Numbered from the stretch's first letter, positions 8,241-16,790 are shown. The stretch is DNA of 64,000 nucleotides from an uncultured Actinomyces sp. (GCA_938014245.1 CALLSD010000048.1:213848-277847), one strand, 5' to 3'. Numbers and translations: made by a program. Notes: generated by a model not told the origin, from the sequence alone.

Positions 8241-9658
8241 CCATGAGTTTCTCTACTCATCCGGGGCGCGGCGATTTTTCGCTGCGCCCCGGCGCACCTG
8301 ACCTCTTTGCACCCACGGCTAACGAAGATGCTGCGCCTTGGGAAGCGTGGCGTCTGCGACGTGCGCTTCAACAGCCCACGTATCCTGATGCGGATGCACT
8401 TAGCACGGTTCTTGCTGAGCTTCGTCGCCAGCCGCCCCTGGTTTTCGCTGGTGAAGTAGATGATTTGCGCGCCGGATTGGGCGCGGCCTCGCGCGGTGAA
8501 GCTTTTGTGCTCACCGGCGGTGACTGCGCAGAGACCTTTGCCGAGGCCACTGCCGACCACCTGCGTTTGAAGATCCAAACCCTCCTGCAGATGGCAGTTG
8601 TTTTGACCTACGGAGCGTCGCTGCCTGTGATCAAGATCGGACGGATTGCGGGGCAATACGCAAAGCCTCGTTCGGCCGATATGGAAACACGGGATGGAGT
8701 AACGCTTCCTTCTTACCGCGGTGATGCGGTGAATTCCTTCGAATTTACGCCTTCATCGCGCGAACCAGATCCTTCGCGTTTGCTTGACCTCTATCACCAT
8801 GCCGCCTCGACGCTCAACCTGATTCGCGCATTTACGCGTGGTGGTTACGCTGATTTGCGTCTGGTGCACCATTGGAACAGGGGATTCACTGCGAATCCGG
8901 CGTATGCGCGCTATGAAACCCTTGCCGAGGAGATCCACCGCGCGGTCAAGTTCCTCGAGGCCGCTGGTGCAGGTTCTGCAGCCCAGATGCGCAGCGTCGA
9001 TCTCTTCTCCTCGCACGAGGCTCTGCTTCTTGAATACGAATCGGCAATGACTCGTATTGACTCAAGAACAGGGGACTCATACAACACCTCGGGACACTTC
9101 CTATGGATCGGTGAGCGCACGCGTGGAGCAGACGATGCACACGTTGAGTTGCTTTCCCATGTGCGCAACCCGATTGGCGTTAAGCTTGGGCCTTCGACAA
9201 CTAAAGAAGATATGTGCCGTCTGATTGACCGTTTGAACCCTGAAGGCGAGGAAGGCCGACTGACCTTCATTACCAGGATGGGTGCGGATAAGATTCGCGA
9301 CGTTCTTCCGCCACTGCTCGAAGCGCAATTGGCTGATGGTCGTCCAGTGATCTGGGTGACCGACCCGATGCACGGGAACACGATTACCTCGTCTACCGGC
9401 TACAAGACTCGCCGTTTCGAAACGATCATGGACGAAGTCACGGGCTTCTTCGAGGCGCATCGCCAGGTCGGGACGGTTCCGGGTGGTATTCACGTTGAAC
9501 TCACCGGAGATGATGTCACCGAGGTCTTGGGCGGATCTGAGCAGCTTGATGAAGAAGCTCTTCGTGATCGCTATGAAACTTTGGTTGATCCGCGTCTGAA
9601 CCACCAGCAGTCCTTGGAAATGGCTTTCCAAGTCGCTGAGTATTTGAAGAAAGAGTGA
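8237..9658 (+). CDS. aroG: Class II 3-deoxy-7-phosphoheptulonate (DAHP) synthase
   Basis: First enzyme of the shikimate pathway, condensing phosphoenolpyruvate with erythrose 4-phosphate; 473 residues, plant/mycobacterial type II. Diagnostic blocks are VLTGGDCAETFAEA near residue 93, IKIGRIAGQYAKPRS, SHEALLLEYE, HFLWIGERTR, KLGPSTTKEDM and DPMHGNT with metal ligands. The gene starts at the GTG overlapping the pfp stop, or at the ATG two codons later (8243). The overlap with a glycolytic gene may coordinate aromatic synthesis with sugar-phosphate supply. A strong bidirectional terminator follows at 9693-9729. As I recall, aroG also lies close to pknL in M. tuberculosis. Confidence 0.95.
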   Translation: MTMSFSTHPGRGDFSLRPGAPDLFAPTANEDAAPWEAWRLRRALQQPTYPDADALSTVLAELRRQPPLVFAGEVDDLRAGLGAASRGEAFVLTGGDCAETFAEATADHLRLKIQTLLQMAVVLTYGASLPVIKIGRIAGQYAKPRSADMETRDGVTLPSYRGDAVNSFEFTPSSREPDPSRLLDLYHHAASTLNLIRAFTRGGYADLRLVHHWNRGFTANPAYARYETLAEEIHRAVKFLEAAGAGSAAQMRSVDLFSSHEALLLEYESAMTRIDSRTGDSYNTSGHFLWIGERTRGADDAHVELLSHVRNPIGVKLGPSTTKEDMCRLIDRLNPEGEEGRLTFITRMGADKIRDVLPPLLEAQLADGRPVIWVTDPMHGNTITSSTGYKTRRFETIMDEVTGFFEAHRQVGTVPGGIHVELTGDDVTEVLGGSEQLDEEALRDRYETLVDPRLNHQQSLEMAFQVAEYLKKE

Positions 9659-9692
9659 GGCTCACTGACCTGAGCACTTCACACCGGCATAA

Positions 9693-9729
9693 AGTTTGGG
9701 GGAGGAACCGTTGGTTCCTCCCCCAAACT
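9693..9729. terminator. Bidirectional terminator between aroG and pknL
   Basis: A perfect 17-bp stem (9693-9709 with 9713-9729, loop GTT) separates the convergent aroG and pknL genes. It is flanked by short A- and T-rich stretches. Confidence 0.85.
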
Positions 9730-9744
9730 GGTGGTAGTGGTGTT

Positions 9745-11730
9745 TTAGACGATCGTCAAAGTCACGGTAGTGCCACGAGGAACAACGGTTCCAGCTGCGG
9801 GGTTCGAGGAACGCACGGTTCCAAAAAGGCCACCCATGAATCGTTCAACGCGTACCTGTAGACCAGCTGCCTCGAGAGCCGAACGTGCTTGGCTTTCTTG
9901 TAAACCTTGAACGGTGGGCACCTCGACGGTTTCGGGTCCCTTGGACACGGTATATTGCACCTTGTCCCCGCGGTGAAGGGTTGTTCCGGCAGCGGTTTCT
10001 TGCGAAATAACGGTTCCTTGGGCAACCGTCGATGAGAACGCTTCCGTCGCTTCAGGAACCAAGCCCATCGATTCCAGGGTCTGTCGAACTTCTTCGGCGC
10101 TCTTACCGCCAAGAGCCGGTACGCTCAGGGGTTCGCGTCCCTTAGAGACAACAAAGTCAACCTTCGTATCGTGGCGAATAGAGGAACCGGCCTCGACTGA
10201 TTGCGAAATAATCTTGCCCTTTTCGACATCCTCTGACCAGTCCTCGGTCACATTTCCAACGGCAAGACCGCTGCTTGTCAGGGCATTCTTCGCAGCGTCA
10301 GTCGCCATTCCCTTCAGGTTCGGCGCAGTCCGCATATCGACGCCCTTTGATACGACGACGAGGACCTCAGCGCGCTTGTGGACTCTGTCTTGGCTGCCTG
10401 GAGTCGTTGAAATAACGATTCCTGTTTGGACAGTATCGGAGAAGTCCTCGCGCTCTTGGAACTTAAGGTGTAGCGTGCGTAGATCATTCTCCACATCGGT
10501 AACCGTGCGGCCATCGGTGACCGGCATAGTGATATATGAACCCGGCCCGTATTCGTGCCACCACCACAATCCGCCGATGACGCCGACGATAAGGAGGGAC
10601 ACGATCAACGCCGCGAACTTGCCAAAACGGCTACGGCGCGTCTTTCGGTGAGCCACCTGCGTTACCCCACCGGAGACATGGACAATAGCCTGAGACGTCG
10701 CGGGAAGCTTTTGTGCTGGCAGGGGAGCGGTGAGTTCAACGAGGCCCAGTGCAGCTGTTTTGTGCTCGCCATCCTCTTCTGCGGCTTCGATTTCAGCGCG
10801 TTTACCGGCAATCTCAGCTGGGATGGATGCTCGTGCGCGTAGTAAAAGATCAAGAGCCTCTTGAGCATCTAAAGGACGATCTTCGGGGTCCTTCGCAGCA
10901 AGCGCTGCGACAAGATCGTCAAGCTCACGAGGGATCCAGGGTTCGAATTCTGAGGGAAGGGGAACGGAGTCATTGACGTGGTGATAGGCCATTTGCATGG
11001 CTGTTTCACCTTGCCACGGAACCGCGCCGGTGAGCATTTCGTAGAGCATGATGCCTACGGCATAAATGTCGGTTCGTGCGTCGCAGACACCACTTGTCGC
11101 AATTTCGGGTGCCATGTAGGCAACCGTTCCGAGCATCGAGCCGGTCGTGGACATCGAGACTTCGGATGCCGCGCGTGCAAGACCAAAATCGGTGACGCGG
11201 ACGGGCCCCTCACTGGGAACAAGAACATTTTCTGGTTTGATATCCCGGTGGATGACGCCAACACGGTGGGCGGCGCGCAACGCCTCGAGGATGTCTTGCG
11301 TGTACTGCAGAGATTGTGAAACCGTAAAGGCGCCTTGTGCCTGTAGCAGCGCGCGCAGGTTAGTCCCATCAATGAGTTCCATTACCAAGAAGCCCTGGCC
11401 GTGAATGACACCTTGATCAAATACGGAAACAACTCCGGGGGACACAATACGCGCGGCCGCGCGAGCTTCGCGGCGGAATCGAGCGACGAAGTCCGCTGAT
11501 TCAGCTAAGTGAGGATGCATGACTTTGAGGGCGACAGGTCGATCAAGGCGCTCGTCATGGGCGATATATACGGTCGCCATTCCGCCTCGGGCAAGGCGTG
11601 CCTGAATCCTGTAGCGATCATCTACAAGTAAGCCGATCAAGGGATCAGCGGGCATAGATGAGTCTTGACCGTCAGCGTCGATGTGTTCATCACTGCGGTT
11701 GTCGGGTTCAAATTCCGTCTCAGAAGTCAT
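9745..11730 (-). CDS. pknL: Transmembrane serine/threonine protein kinase with four PASTA domains (PknL-like)
   Basis: A eukaryotic-type receptor kinase of 661 residues. The kinase domain (about 35-295) has RLARGGMATVY as glycine loop, with the first Gly replaced by Ala as I recall for PknL. It also has VALKVM with the ATP Lys, VIHRDIKPENVL, VTDFGLARA and the activation segment TTGSMLGTVAYMAPE. A single membrane segment (AALIVSLLIVGVIGGLWWW) lies near 395-415. Four PASTA domains follow, each ending in VSKG or the C-terminus; these bind muropeptides or lipid II in the family. The ATG at 11730 has TAAAAT 7 nt upstream on its strand, so the mRNA is probably leaderless. It is divergent from a Rv2175c-like gene, whose mycobacterial homologue is a PknL substrate. 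Confidence 0.93.
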   Translation of the reverse strand: MTSETEFEPDNRSDEHIDADGQDSSMPADPLIGLLVDDRYRIQARLARGGMATVYIAHDERLDRPVALKVMHPHLAESADFVARFRREARAAARIVSPGVVSVFDQGVIHGQGFLVMELIDGTNLRALLQAQGAFTVSQSLQYTQDILEALRAAHRVGVIHRDIKPENVLVPSEGPVRVTDFGLARAASEVSMSTTGSMLGTVAYMAPEIATSGVCDARTDIYAVGIMLYEMLTGAVPWQGETAMQMAYHHVNDSVPLPSEFEPWIPRELDDLVAALAAKDPEDRPLDAQEALDLLLRARASIPAEIAGKRAEIEAAEEDGEHKTAALGLVELTAPLPAQKLPATSQAIVHVSGGVTQVAHRKTRRSRFGKFAALIVSLLIVGVIGGLWWWHEYGPGSYITMPVTDGRTVTDVENDLRTLHLKFQEREDFSDTVQTGIVISTTPGSQDRVHKRAEVLVVVSKGVDMRTAPNLKGMATDAAKNALTSSGLAVGNVTEDWSEDVEKGKIISQSVEAGSSIRHDTKVDFVVSKGREPLSVPALGGKSAEEVRQTLESMGLVPEATEAFSSTVAQGTVISQETAAGTTLHRGDKVQYTVSKGPETVEVPTVQGLQESQARSALEAAGLQVRVERFMGGLFGTVRSSNPAAGTVVPRGTTVTLTIV

Positions 11731-11737
11731 CAGTGCG

Positions 11738-11820
11738 ATTTTACTGGAGATTTCAGGGAATGTGCTTACGATATCCCGCGCGCCGTAGCGAAGCACTGCC
11801 AGCTAAGGGCGCGATATCAT
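11738..11820. promoter_or_regulatory. Divergent leaderless promoters for pknL and the Rv2175c-like gene
   Basis: On the minus strand TAAAAT (11743-11738) ends 7 nt before the pknL ATG. On the plus strand TATCAT (11815-11820) ends 6 nt before the ATG of the next gene. Neither start has a Shine-Dalgarno sequence. The 96-bp gap therefore appears to hold two back-to-back leaderless promoters. Confidence 0.55.
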
Positions 11821-11826
11821 AAAGCC

Positions 11827-12177
11827 ATGAGTGAAACCGTTGCCCTGTATTCCGTTGATGAGGTAGCTCGAAAGCTTGGCATTGAACCGCGCCGCGTGAA
11901 GCAACTGATTCGTGACCACATTCTTTTCCAGTACACCAACGCTGCAGGTGAAACTGGAATTCCTCAGGAAATTCTGATTAAGGGGAAAGACGGTTATGAG
12001 CCGCTCTATAACCTTCCGGGCACGCTCACGCTCTTGTCCGATGGCGGGTTTTCCCCTGAAGAGGCTGCGCAGTGGCTGTACACCGAGCATGATGAACTGG
12101 GAGAAACTCCGATGCAGGCGCTTCTGGGCGGGCGTCATCATCGGGTGAACCGTATTGCTTCTGCTTTGGCTTTCTAA
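11827..12177 (+). CDS. Rv2175c-family DNA-binding protein
   Basis: A small cytosolic protein of 116 residues. The N-terminal winged-helix segment is ALYSVDEVARKLGIEPRRVK, a MerR/excisionase-like helix-turn-helix. The C-terminal half resembles the Rv2175c domain: GIPQEILIKGKDGYE, then LLSDGGFSPEEAAQWLY and HRVNRIASALAF. In M. tuberculosis Rv2175c lies next to pknL, binds DNA, and is phosphorylated by PknL near its N-terminus. The same divergent neighbourhood here, plus a Thr at position 4, makes the same kinase-substrate link plausible but unproven. The ATG at 11827 sits 6 nt after a TATCAT box, and the earlier in-frame extension overlaps pknL. Confidence 0.87.
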   Translation: MSETVALYSVDEVARKLGIEPRRVKQLIRDHILFQYTNAAGETGIPQEILIKGKDGYEPLYNLPGTLTLLSDGGFSPEEAAQWLYTEHDELGETPMQALLGGRHHRVNRIASALAF

Positions 12178-12203
12178 GCGGGGGCGGCAAACGACTGTTT
12201 GTG

Positions 12204-13295
12204 TCACTTTGAGCGTTTGATGAGCATCGCTGCAACCTGAGAGAGGGTATCGCGCTGCTCGGGAGTGAAGCGACTGGATTCGAGGGCTAAGAATCCCTGT
12301 GCTTCGAAGGTTGAGATTACTTCTTCGTGCAGTTTACGTCCCCTGCGAGCGACAATATCTCGCAGCTCATCGAGCTCGTGGTGAGTCATCTCAGGATTGC
12401 CGAGGCCGCGCGCGAGTTTTTCACGTTCGCTTGCACTTGCGTTTTGCCAGGTCAGTGCGAGTAGATATGTTCTCTTTCCTTCGCGCAGGTCATCGCCTGC
12501 TCCCTTGCCAGTGATCTGTGGATCTCCAAATACGCCTAATTCATCATCGCGGAGTTGGAAGGCGTGACCCCATGGAGCCAAGACCATACCGAGAGCATCT
12601 GCGTCAAGGGGAGAAGCGCCCATAGCGAGGGCACCCAAAGTTGCTGGAATGACAACTGAATAGTTGGCAGCTTTATGGGAAACGATGGTCAATGCGGTTG
12701 AGGCATTAATTGCCTCGGAATCATTGATATCAAGAGGACGCTGCTCGGCGGAAATGTCGAGAAATTGACCAATAGCAACCTCGGCATGCATGCGCGCGTA
12801 GAGCTGCATGACGGGATCGCGGTAATGGGATAAGTCCTCGCACTGACGAATCATCGCGGATTCAGCGGCAGAGAAGAGAAGATCTCCGGCAAGGATCGCG
12901 GAACTGATTCCGAAGTCTTCGCTATCGCCTCGGAAATGGGTAGAACGATGGTAGGAGGAAAAAGCCGCATGCGCGGAGGGATTACCGCGCCGCGTGGGGG
13001 CGTGGTCGATGATGTCATCGTGGACGAGTGCGCTTGCCTGGTAGAGCTCAAGTGAGGCGCCTAAATCATCCAAAGGTAAAGTCTCAATGGGAGCATGAGT
13101 GAAGAGGCTGCCACCAACAAAAGCAAGGAAAGCGCGGAAACGCTTACCTTCTTCAAGGCTCTTATGGCAAATCTCCAGCAGGGGAGTGACCTGCTCAGAG
13201 GGGGCAATCGAGTTTGCGAGCTCGGCCAAAATACTGTGGCTTCGTTCCTCAATTCGAGGTGCTAAAGAAAGTAGTTGCTCGCTCAAAACGCTCAT
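12204..13295 (-). CDS. Polyprenyl diphosphate synthase (trans-isoprenyl, GGPP-type)
   Basis: A 363-residue all-helical prenyltransferase that elongates allylic diphosphates with isopentenyl diphosphate. The first aspartate-rich motif is VHDDIIDHAPTRRG near residues 92-105, and the second is QLRDDELGVFGDP. GKGAGDDLREGKRTYLLAL follows, as in GGPP/FPP synthases. Chain length is not certain. It may supply geranylgeranyl or longer precursors for menaquinone or carrier lipids, and dxs in this window supplies the upstream MEP pathway. The start has TAGACT 6 nt upstream on its strand, consistent with a leaderless message. It sits beside the pknL pair, as idsA2 does in M. tuberculosis as I recall it. 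Confidence 0.9.
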   Translation of the reverse strand: MSVLSEQLLSLAPRIEERSHSILAELANSIAPSEQVTPLLEICHKSLEEGKRFRAFLAFVGGSLFTHAPIETLPLDDLGASLELYQASALVHDDIIDHAPTRRGNPSAHAAFSSYHRSTHFRGDSEDFGISSAILAGDLLFSAAESAMIRQCEDLSHYRDPVMQLYARMHAEVAIGQFLDISAEQRPLDINDSEAINASTALTIVSHKAANYSVVIPATLGALAMGASPLDADALGMVLAPWGHAFQLRDDELGVFGDPQITGKGAGDDLREGKRTYLLALTWQNASASEREKLARGLGNPEMTHHELDELRDIVARRGRKLHEEVISTFEAQGFLALESSRFTPEQRDTLSQVAAMLIKRSK

Positions 13296-13371
13296 GTGCC
13301 CAGTCTATAAAACATTCATACGCTACCTAACGCTCATGTTTATCATGAGAGAAAACGTGAGGAGAACGATT

Positions 13372-13773
13372 GTGGCAATTGTTGTGAGCTATTACGGGAA
13401 TCGTGAATCGGATGCTGCCTTGGACGAAGCTGTTCGCGTGGCATCGTGGATGCGAACATCTCTCATGATTGTCGTAGCTTCGCACGATTGCGGTGGGACG
13501 TTCTCAGACGAAAATACTGCCGAAGCCCACCTGTGGGAACGCTTAGAGGGAACCGAAGTTTCCTTTGAAGTCAAGCGTTGCCGGAGGGACATGTCAATGT
13601 CTGAAACAGTCTTGGAATACGCACGTGTTCTTGACGCTGACATGATCGTTATCGGATTGCGACCCGGCGGTTCACAACGGACAACAATTGGCAATACTGC
13701 AACAGAAATTCTGCTCGATGCGCCGTGCCCGGTGATGACGTCTTCGTGGCGTTTTGATGGTCACGCCGCGTAA
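13372..13773 (+). CDS. Universal stress protein (UspA family)
   Basis: A single-domain Usp of 133 residues. The start is MAIVVSYYGNRESDAALDEA, and the C-terminus carries the ATP-binding-type signature GLRPGGSQRTTIGNTATEILLDAPCPVM, i.e. G-2x-G-9x-G(S/T) with small variation. The GTG at 13372 follows GAGGAG at 7 nt spacing; the longer open frame upstream overlaps the divergent prenyl synthase and is rejected. Family members bind ATP and accumulate in stress or growth arrest. The gene stands alone between the prenyl synthase and the sigma factor gene. Confidence 0.85.
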   Translation: MAIVVSYYGNRESDAALDEAVRVASWMRTSLMIVVASHDCGGTFSDENTAEAHLWERLEGTEVSFEVKRCRRDMSMSETVLEYARVLDADMIVIGLRPGGSQRTTIGNTATEILLDAPCPVMTSSWRFDGHAA

Positions 13774-13895
13774 GAGGGCATTTTGTCTTGCCTTTCGAGC
13801 TGCGCACGTCAAGGTCTGACAGTTATAATTGTAGGCAGTATGTCGCCGTCCAGTGGATTGGCGGCTAATTTTGTCCACCCATGAAAGGGATTCGA

Positions 13896-15491
13896 GTGTC
13901 TCCATCCCGCGCTACCGGCGCTCGCGATACTGAAGCTGAACCCACTCAGTCGAAGAAGGCAACTCGTACGCGGCGCTCGTCTCAGGCTACACAGACGTCT
14001 GTAGAAATGGAAGAGACTGCCACGCCGAAGAAAGCGACAGCAAAGAAGGCTAGGAAAACTGCGGCTTCAAAGGATGATGCTTCCGTAAAGACGGAGGAGA
14101 CTGCGCCCAAGAAGCGCCGCGCGACAAAGAAGGCTCAAGAGCAAGAAGCCGCACAACCTGAAGCAGAGAAGAAGCCTCGCGCGACCCGTAAGAAGGCGGC
14201 GAAGGACGCGCAAACGGATGTCGTGGAAGAAGCTCCCAAGCGTGCGAAGCGGACGCGGAAGAAGGCAGCTGAGGTCGAGGAAACTCCTCAAGAAGTTTTG
14301 CCCGCGCAAGACGATGAGGAACTTGAAGGCGATATCGCCGAAGACACTGATCTGGAAGAAGTCGAAGACATTGAACCCGATGTTGACGATCTGGAAGAAA
14401 CCGAGATCGAAGCTGAGGATGACGAGGTAGAAGACAAAGATTCTGAAGATGATGAGTCTTCTGCACATGACCAAGATTCGAAGCCGCAGAGCGCTGCTGA
14501 ACTCCGTTCGAAGGGCGGGTTCGTCGTTTCTGACTCGGATGAGACAGATGAACCAGTCCAGCAGGTTACCGTCGCTGGCGCGACGGCCGACCCGGTGAAG
14601 GACTACCTCAAGCAAATCGGTAAGGTATCCCTACTCAATGCCGAGCAAGAAGTTGATCTTGCACGTCGTATTGAAGCCGGTCTCTACGCTGAGGAGATCC
14701 TCAAGACAAGTTCGAACGAAAAGAGCTCTCGCGAGCGCCGTGAGCTGCATATTTTGGCGCAAGATGGTCAGCAAGCAAAGAACCACCTCCTCGAAGCCAA
14801 CCTGCGCCTTGTGGTTTCGCTCGCGAAGCGCTACACCGGACGCGGTATGCAATTCTTGGACCTGATTCAGGAAGGCAACCTTGGTCTGATTCGTGCAGTT
14901 GAGAAGTTTGACTACACGAAGGGCTACAAGTTCTCGACCTACGCCACCTGGTGGATTCGCCAGGCAATTACGCGTGCCATGGCCGACCAGGCGCGAACCA
15001 TTCGCATCCCTGTCCACATGGTTGAAGTCATCAATAAGCTCGCGCGCGTTCAGCGTCAGATGCTTCAAGATCTTGGCCGTGAACCCACGCCGGAAGAACT
15101 GGCGAAGGAACTGGATATGACACCGGAGAAGGTCGTCGAGGTCCAGAAGTACGGTCGCGAACCTATCTCTTTGCACACTCCCTTGGGTGAAGACGGAGAT
15201 AGTGAATTCGGCGATCTGATTGAGGACTCCGAAGCGATCGTCCCCGCAGACGCAGTGTCCTTCACGCTTTTGCAAGAGCAACTTCACCGCGTCCTCGATA
15301 CGCTTTCTGAGCGTGAGGCAGGGGTTGTGTCCATGCGTTTCGGCTTGGGAGACGGTCAGCCGAAGACTCTCGACGAGATCGGTAAGGTCTACGGTGTCAC
15401 GCGTGAGCGCATCCGTCAGATCGAGTCGAAGACCATGTCCAAGCTACGTCATCCCTCCCGTTCGCAGGTGTTGCGCGACTATTTGGACTGA
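13896..15491 (+). CDS. rpoD: Principal RNA polymerase sigma factor (SigA/HrdB, RpoD)
   Basis: Housekeeping sigma-70, 531 residues. Residues 1 to about 220 are low complexity: a basic KKA/KKR-rich stretch resembling a histone tail, then a strongly acidic Glu/Asp stretch. Region 1.2 begins at DPVKDYLKQIGKVSLL. Region 2 carries NLRLVVSLAKRYTGRGM and the -10 recognition helix in YATWWIRQAITRAMADQ. Region 3 follows at IPVHMVEVINKL. Region 4 ends with the -35 helix-turn-helix VTRERIRQIESKTMSKLRH. The GTG at 13896 is preceded by AAAGGGA at 5 nt. An ATG five codons earlier lies within that RBS and is unlikely. It should direct transcription from the TANNNT boxes found throughout the window. Confidence 0.96.
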   Translation: MSPSRATGARDTEAEPTQSKKATRTRRSSQATQTSVEMEETATPKKATAKKARKTAASKDDASVKTEETAPKKRRATKKAQEQEAAQPEAEKKPRATRKKAAKDAQTDVVEEAPKRAKRTRKKAAEVEETPQEVLPAQDDEELEGDIAEDTDLEEVEDIEPDVDDLEETEIEAEDDEVEDKDSEDDESSAHDQDSKPQSAAELRSKGGFVVSDSDETDEPVQQVTVAGATADPVKDYLKQIGKVSLLNAEQEVDLARRIEAGLYAEEILKTSSNEKSSRERRELHILAQDGQQAKNHLLEANLRLVVSLAKRYTGRGMQFLDLIQEGNLGLIRAVEKFDYTKGYKFSTYATWWIRQAITRAMADQARTIRIPVHMVEVINKLARVQRQMLQDLGREPTPEELAKELDMTPEKVVEVQKYGREPISLHTPLGEDGDSEFGDLIEDSEAIVPADAVSFTLLQEQLHRVLDTLSEREAGVVSMRFGLGDGQPKTLDEIGKVYGVTRERIRQIESKTMSKLRHPSRSQVLRDYLD

Positions 15492-15511
15492 CAGAGTCGT
15501 TTATAGACTTT

Positions 15512-15542
15512 AGTGGCCGGGACCTGATAGGTCCCGGCCACT
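15512..15542. terminator. Bidirectional terminator between rpoD and the YbjN pair
   Basis: A perfect 13-bp stem (15512-15524 with 15530-15542, loop TGATA) lies 20 nt after the rpoD stop. It also lies downstream of the converging YbjN genes. Confidence 0.85.
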
Positions 15543-15570
15543 TAAGTATCGCTACGTGCGGAAAAGACGA

Positions 15571-16035
15571 TCAGTCGTCCTCTTCCTTCTCGATGCCCAG
15601 CGTCTCACGAATGTGATCGTAGAGAGAAAGCTGAGTGGCGATCGAGCAGTTGATCTGCTGAAGCAGCTGGGCGTCGGTTGCTCCATGCTCGTAATCGACA
15701 TTGACCTCTGTCATCACGCGCAGGGTGCCATCGTCGGTGGGGGCGTAGAAGGCCTTCGGCCAGATGCGATCGCGGTGCCAGTCTTCGATAACTCCGTTGA
15801 GCTCTGCTTCTTGTTCCATGGGAACTTCTTCTGCCATGCGCGAAGTTACGGACAGGATTTCACTCATCTGTCCCATGAAGAGGAAGAAGAACGGTGCGCC
15901 GTCCCAGCGGCCGCATACGTCATCGTCATCATCGCGACCGTAGTACCAGCCCTGGCCATCGAAAATCTTCTCGATGCGCTCTTTTGAAATGGGGCGTACG
16001 GAATCGCCAGATTCACTGCTGCTGAACCAACCCAT
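15571..16035 (-). CDS. YbjN domain-containing protein (second of a tandem pair)
   Basis: A 154-residue cytosolic protein with the YbjN pattern: ISKERIEKIFDGQGWYYG, the acidic beta strand DDDDDVCGRWDGAPFFFLF, and the C-terminal GATDAQLLQQINCSIATQ. The YbjN fold resembles type III secretion chaperones and may mediate protein-protein contacts; its role in actinobacteria is unknown. It lies 18 nt downstream of a paralogue with the same layout (shared WYYG/WHYF, WHRDRIWPKAF/WHRTKLWPKAY, EHGATDAQ), so the two arose by tandem duplication and form one operon. The C-terminus ends in an acidic EKEEDD tail. Confidence 0.83.
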   Translation of the reverse strand: MGWFSSSESGDSVRPISKERIEKIFDGQGWYYGRDDDDDVCGRWDGAPFFFLFMGQMSEILSVTSRMAEEVPMEQEAELNGVIEDWHRDRIWPKAFYAPTDDGTLRVMTEVNVDYEHGATDAQLLQQINCSIATQLSLYDHIRETLGIEKEEDD

Positions 16036-16053
16036 ATTGACGTCTCCTTTGTG

Positions 16054-16509
16054 TCACATTCCCAGAGCTGTGCCCAGCTCACGGTAGAACTCGGAAGCGG
16101 TTCCAAGAGCACAGCTGACCTGCTGGTTGATCTGTGCGTCGGTTGCGCCATGTTCCCAATCGATTGAATTTTCGCAGAAGATGCGGACTGCGCCTTCGTC
16201 GTTAATGCGGTGGTATGCCTTCGGCCACAGCTTCGTGCGGTGCCATTCACGGATGAAAGCGCGCGCTTCTTCGAGCTTCTCCATGGGGACCGAGAGGTGC
16301 CACAGGGACTGAATGTGAAGGATTTCCTTGTTTTCGCCTCGGAGCATGAAGTAGAACTGGTCGTCGTCCCACGTGCCGCCAAGGTCACCATCGGAATCTA
16401 CGAAGTAGTGCCACCCGCGTTCTTTAAAGAGGTCAATCAGGCGTTCCTGGCTGATCGGTGGGGTGAGCGGGGCCTCCTCGGCCGGCTTTGGTCGTGAAAA
16501 CAGACCCAT
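16054..16509 (-). CDS. YbjN domain-containing protein (first of a tandem pair)
   Basis: A 151-residue paralogue of the following gene. Matching motifs are ISQERLIDLFKERGWHYF, the acidic DSDGDLGGTWDDDQFYFML, EWHRTKLWPKAY, DWEHGATDAQINQQVSCALG and a helical C-terminus. The N-terminus MGLFSRPKPAEEAPL is a short, flexible leader. A GGAGGAAACA Shine-Dalgarno precedes the ATG at 16509. The function is unknown and the two may act as a heterodimer; that is inference from the conserved pairing only. Confidence 0.83.
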   Translation of the reverse strand: MGLFSRPKPAEEAPLTPPISQERLIDLFKERGWHYFVDSDGDLGGTWDDDQFYFMLRGENKEILHIQSLWHLSVPMEKLEEARAFIREWHRTKLWPKAYHRINDEGAVRIFCENSIDWEHGATDAQINQQVSCALGTASEFYRELGTALGM

Positions 16510-16568
16510 GTTTGTTTCCTCCTTGGAAGGGATTGTCGTTCCAATGATAGGGGATAGACCCTAGAAAG

Positions 16569-16790
16569 TCAGGATCCTGGTGTGAAGTAATTGCGCTCAT
16601 CAATAATGTCGAGGGCCTTCGGGGCAATTGCATCGAGATGCTGATTGGCATGATGCGCGCAGAAGTTTAGTGTTCCCGTAGCAAGAGTGACTCGCACCCA
16701 CGCGCGTGCTCCGCACTGATCACAACGATCTTGAGCGGTCAAAATCGGGGGGAGTGTCTGTCGTGCATTCTCAGTAGTTACGGTATCCAT
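16569..16790 (-). CDS. Small zinc-ribbon protein (DUF7455-like)
   Basis: A 73-residue protein with a CxxC pair (DRCDQCGARAWVRV) and a second metal-binding half (FCAHHANQH), spaced as in a zinc ribbon. As I recall, it corresponds to the small actinobacterial protein found next to the principal sigma factor and parE. The role is unknown. It is transcribed divergently from parE across a 145-bp gap and runs toward the YbjN pair. Confidence 0.78.
   Translation of the reverse strand: MDTVTTENARQTLPPILTAQDRCDQCGARAWVRVTLATGTLNFCAHHANQHLDAIAPKALDIIDERNYFTPGS

Noticed and set aside
13099..13371. N-terminal extension of the universal stress protein frame
   Set aside because: It overlaps the divergent prenyl synthase gene; the GTG at 13372 has a strong Shine-Dalgarno and gives the normal family length.
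14631..15287. A 218-codon open frame antisense to the sigma factor gene
   Set aside because: It overlaps regions 1.2-4 of a highly conserved sigma factor and shows no family motif.
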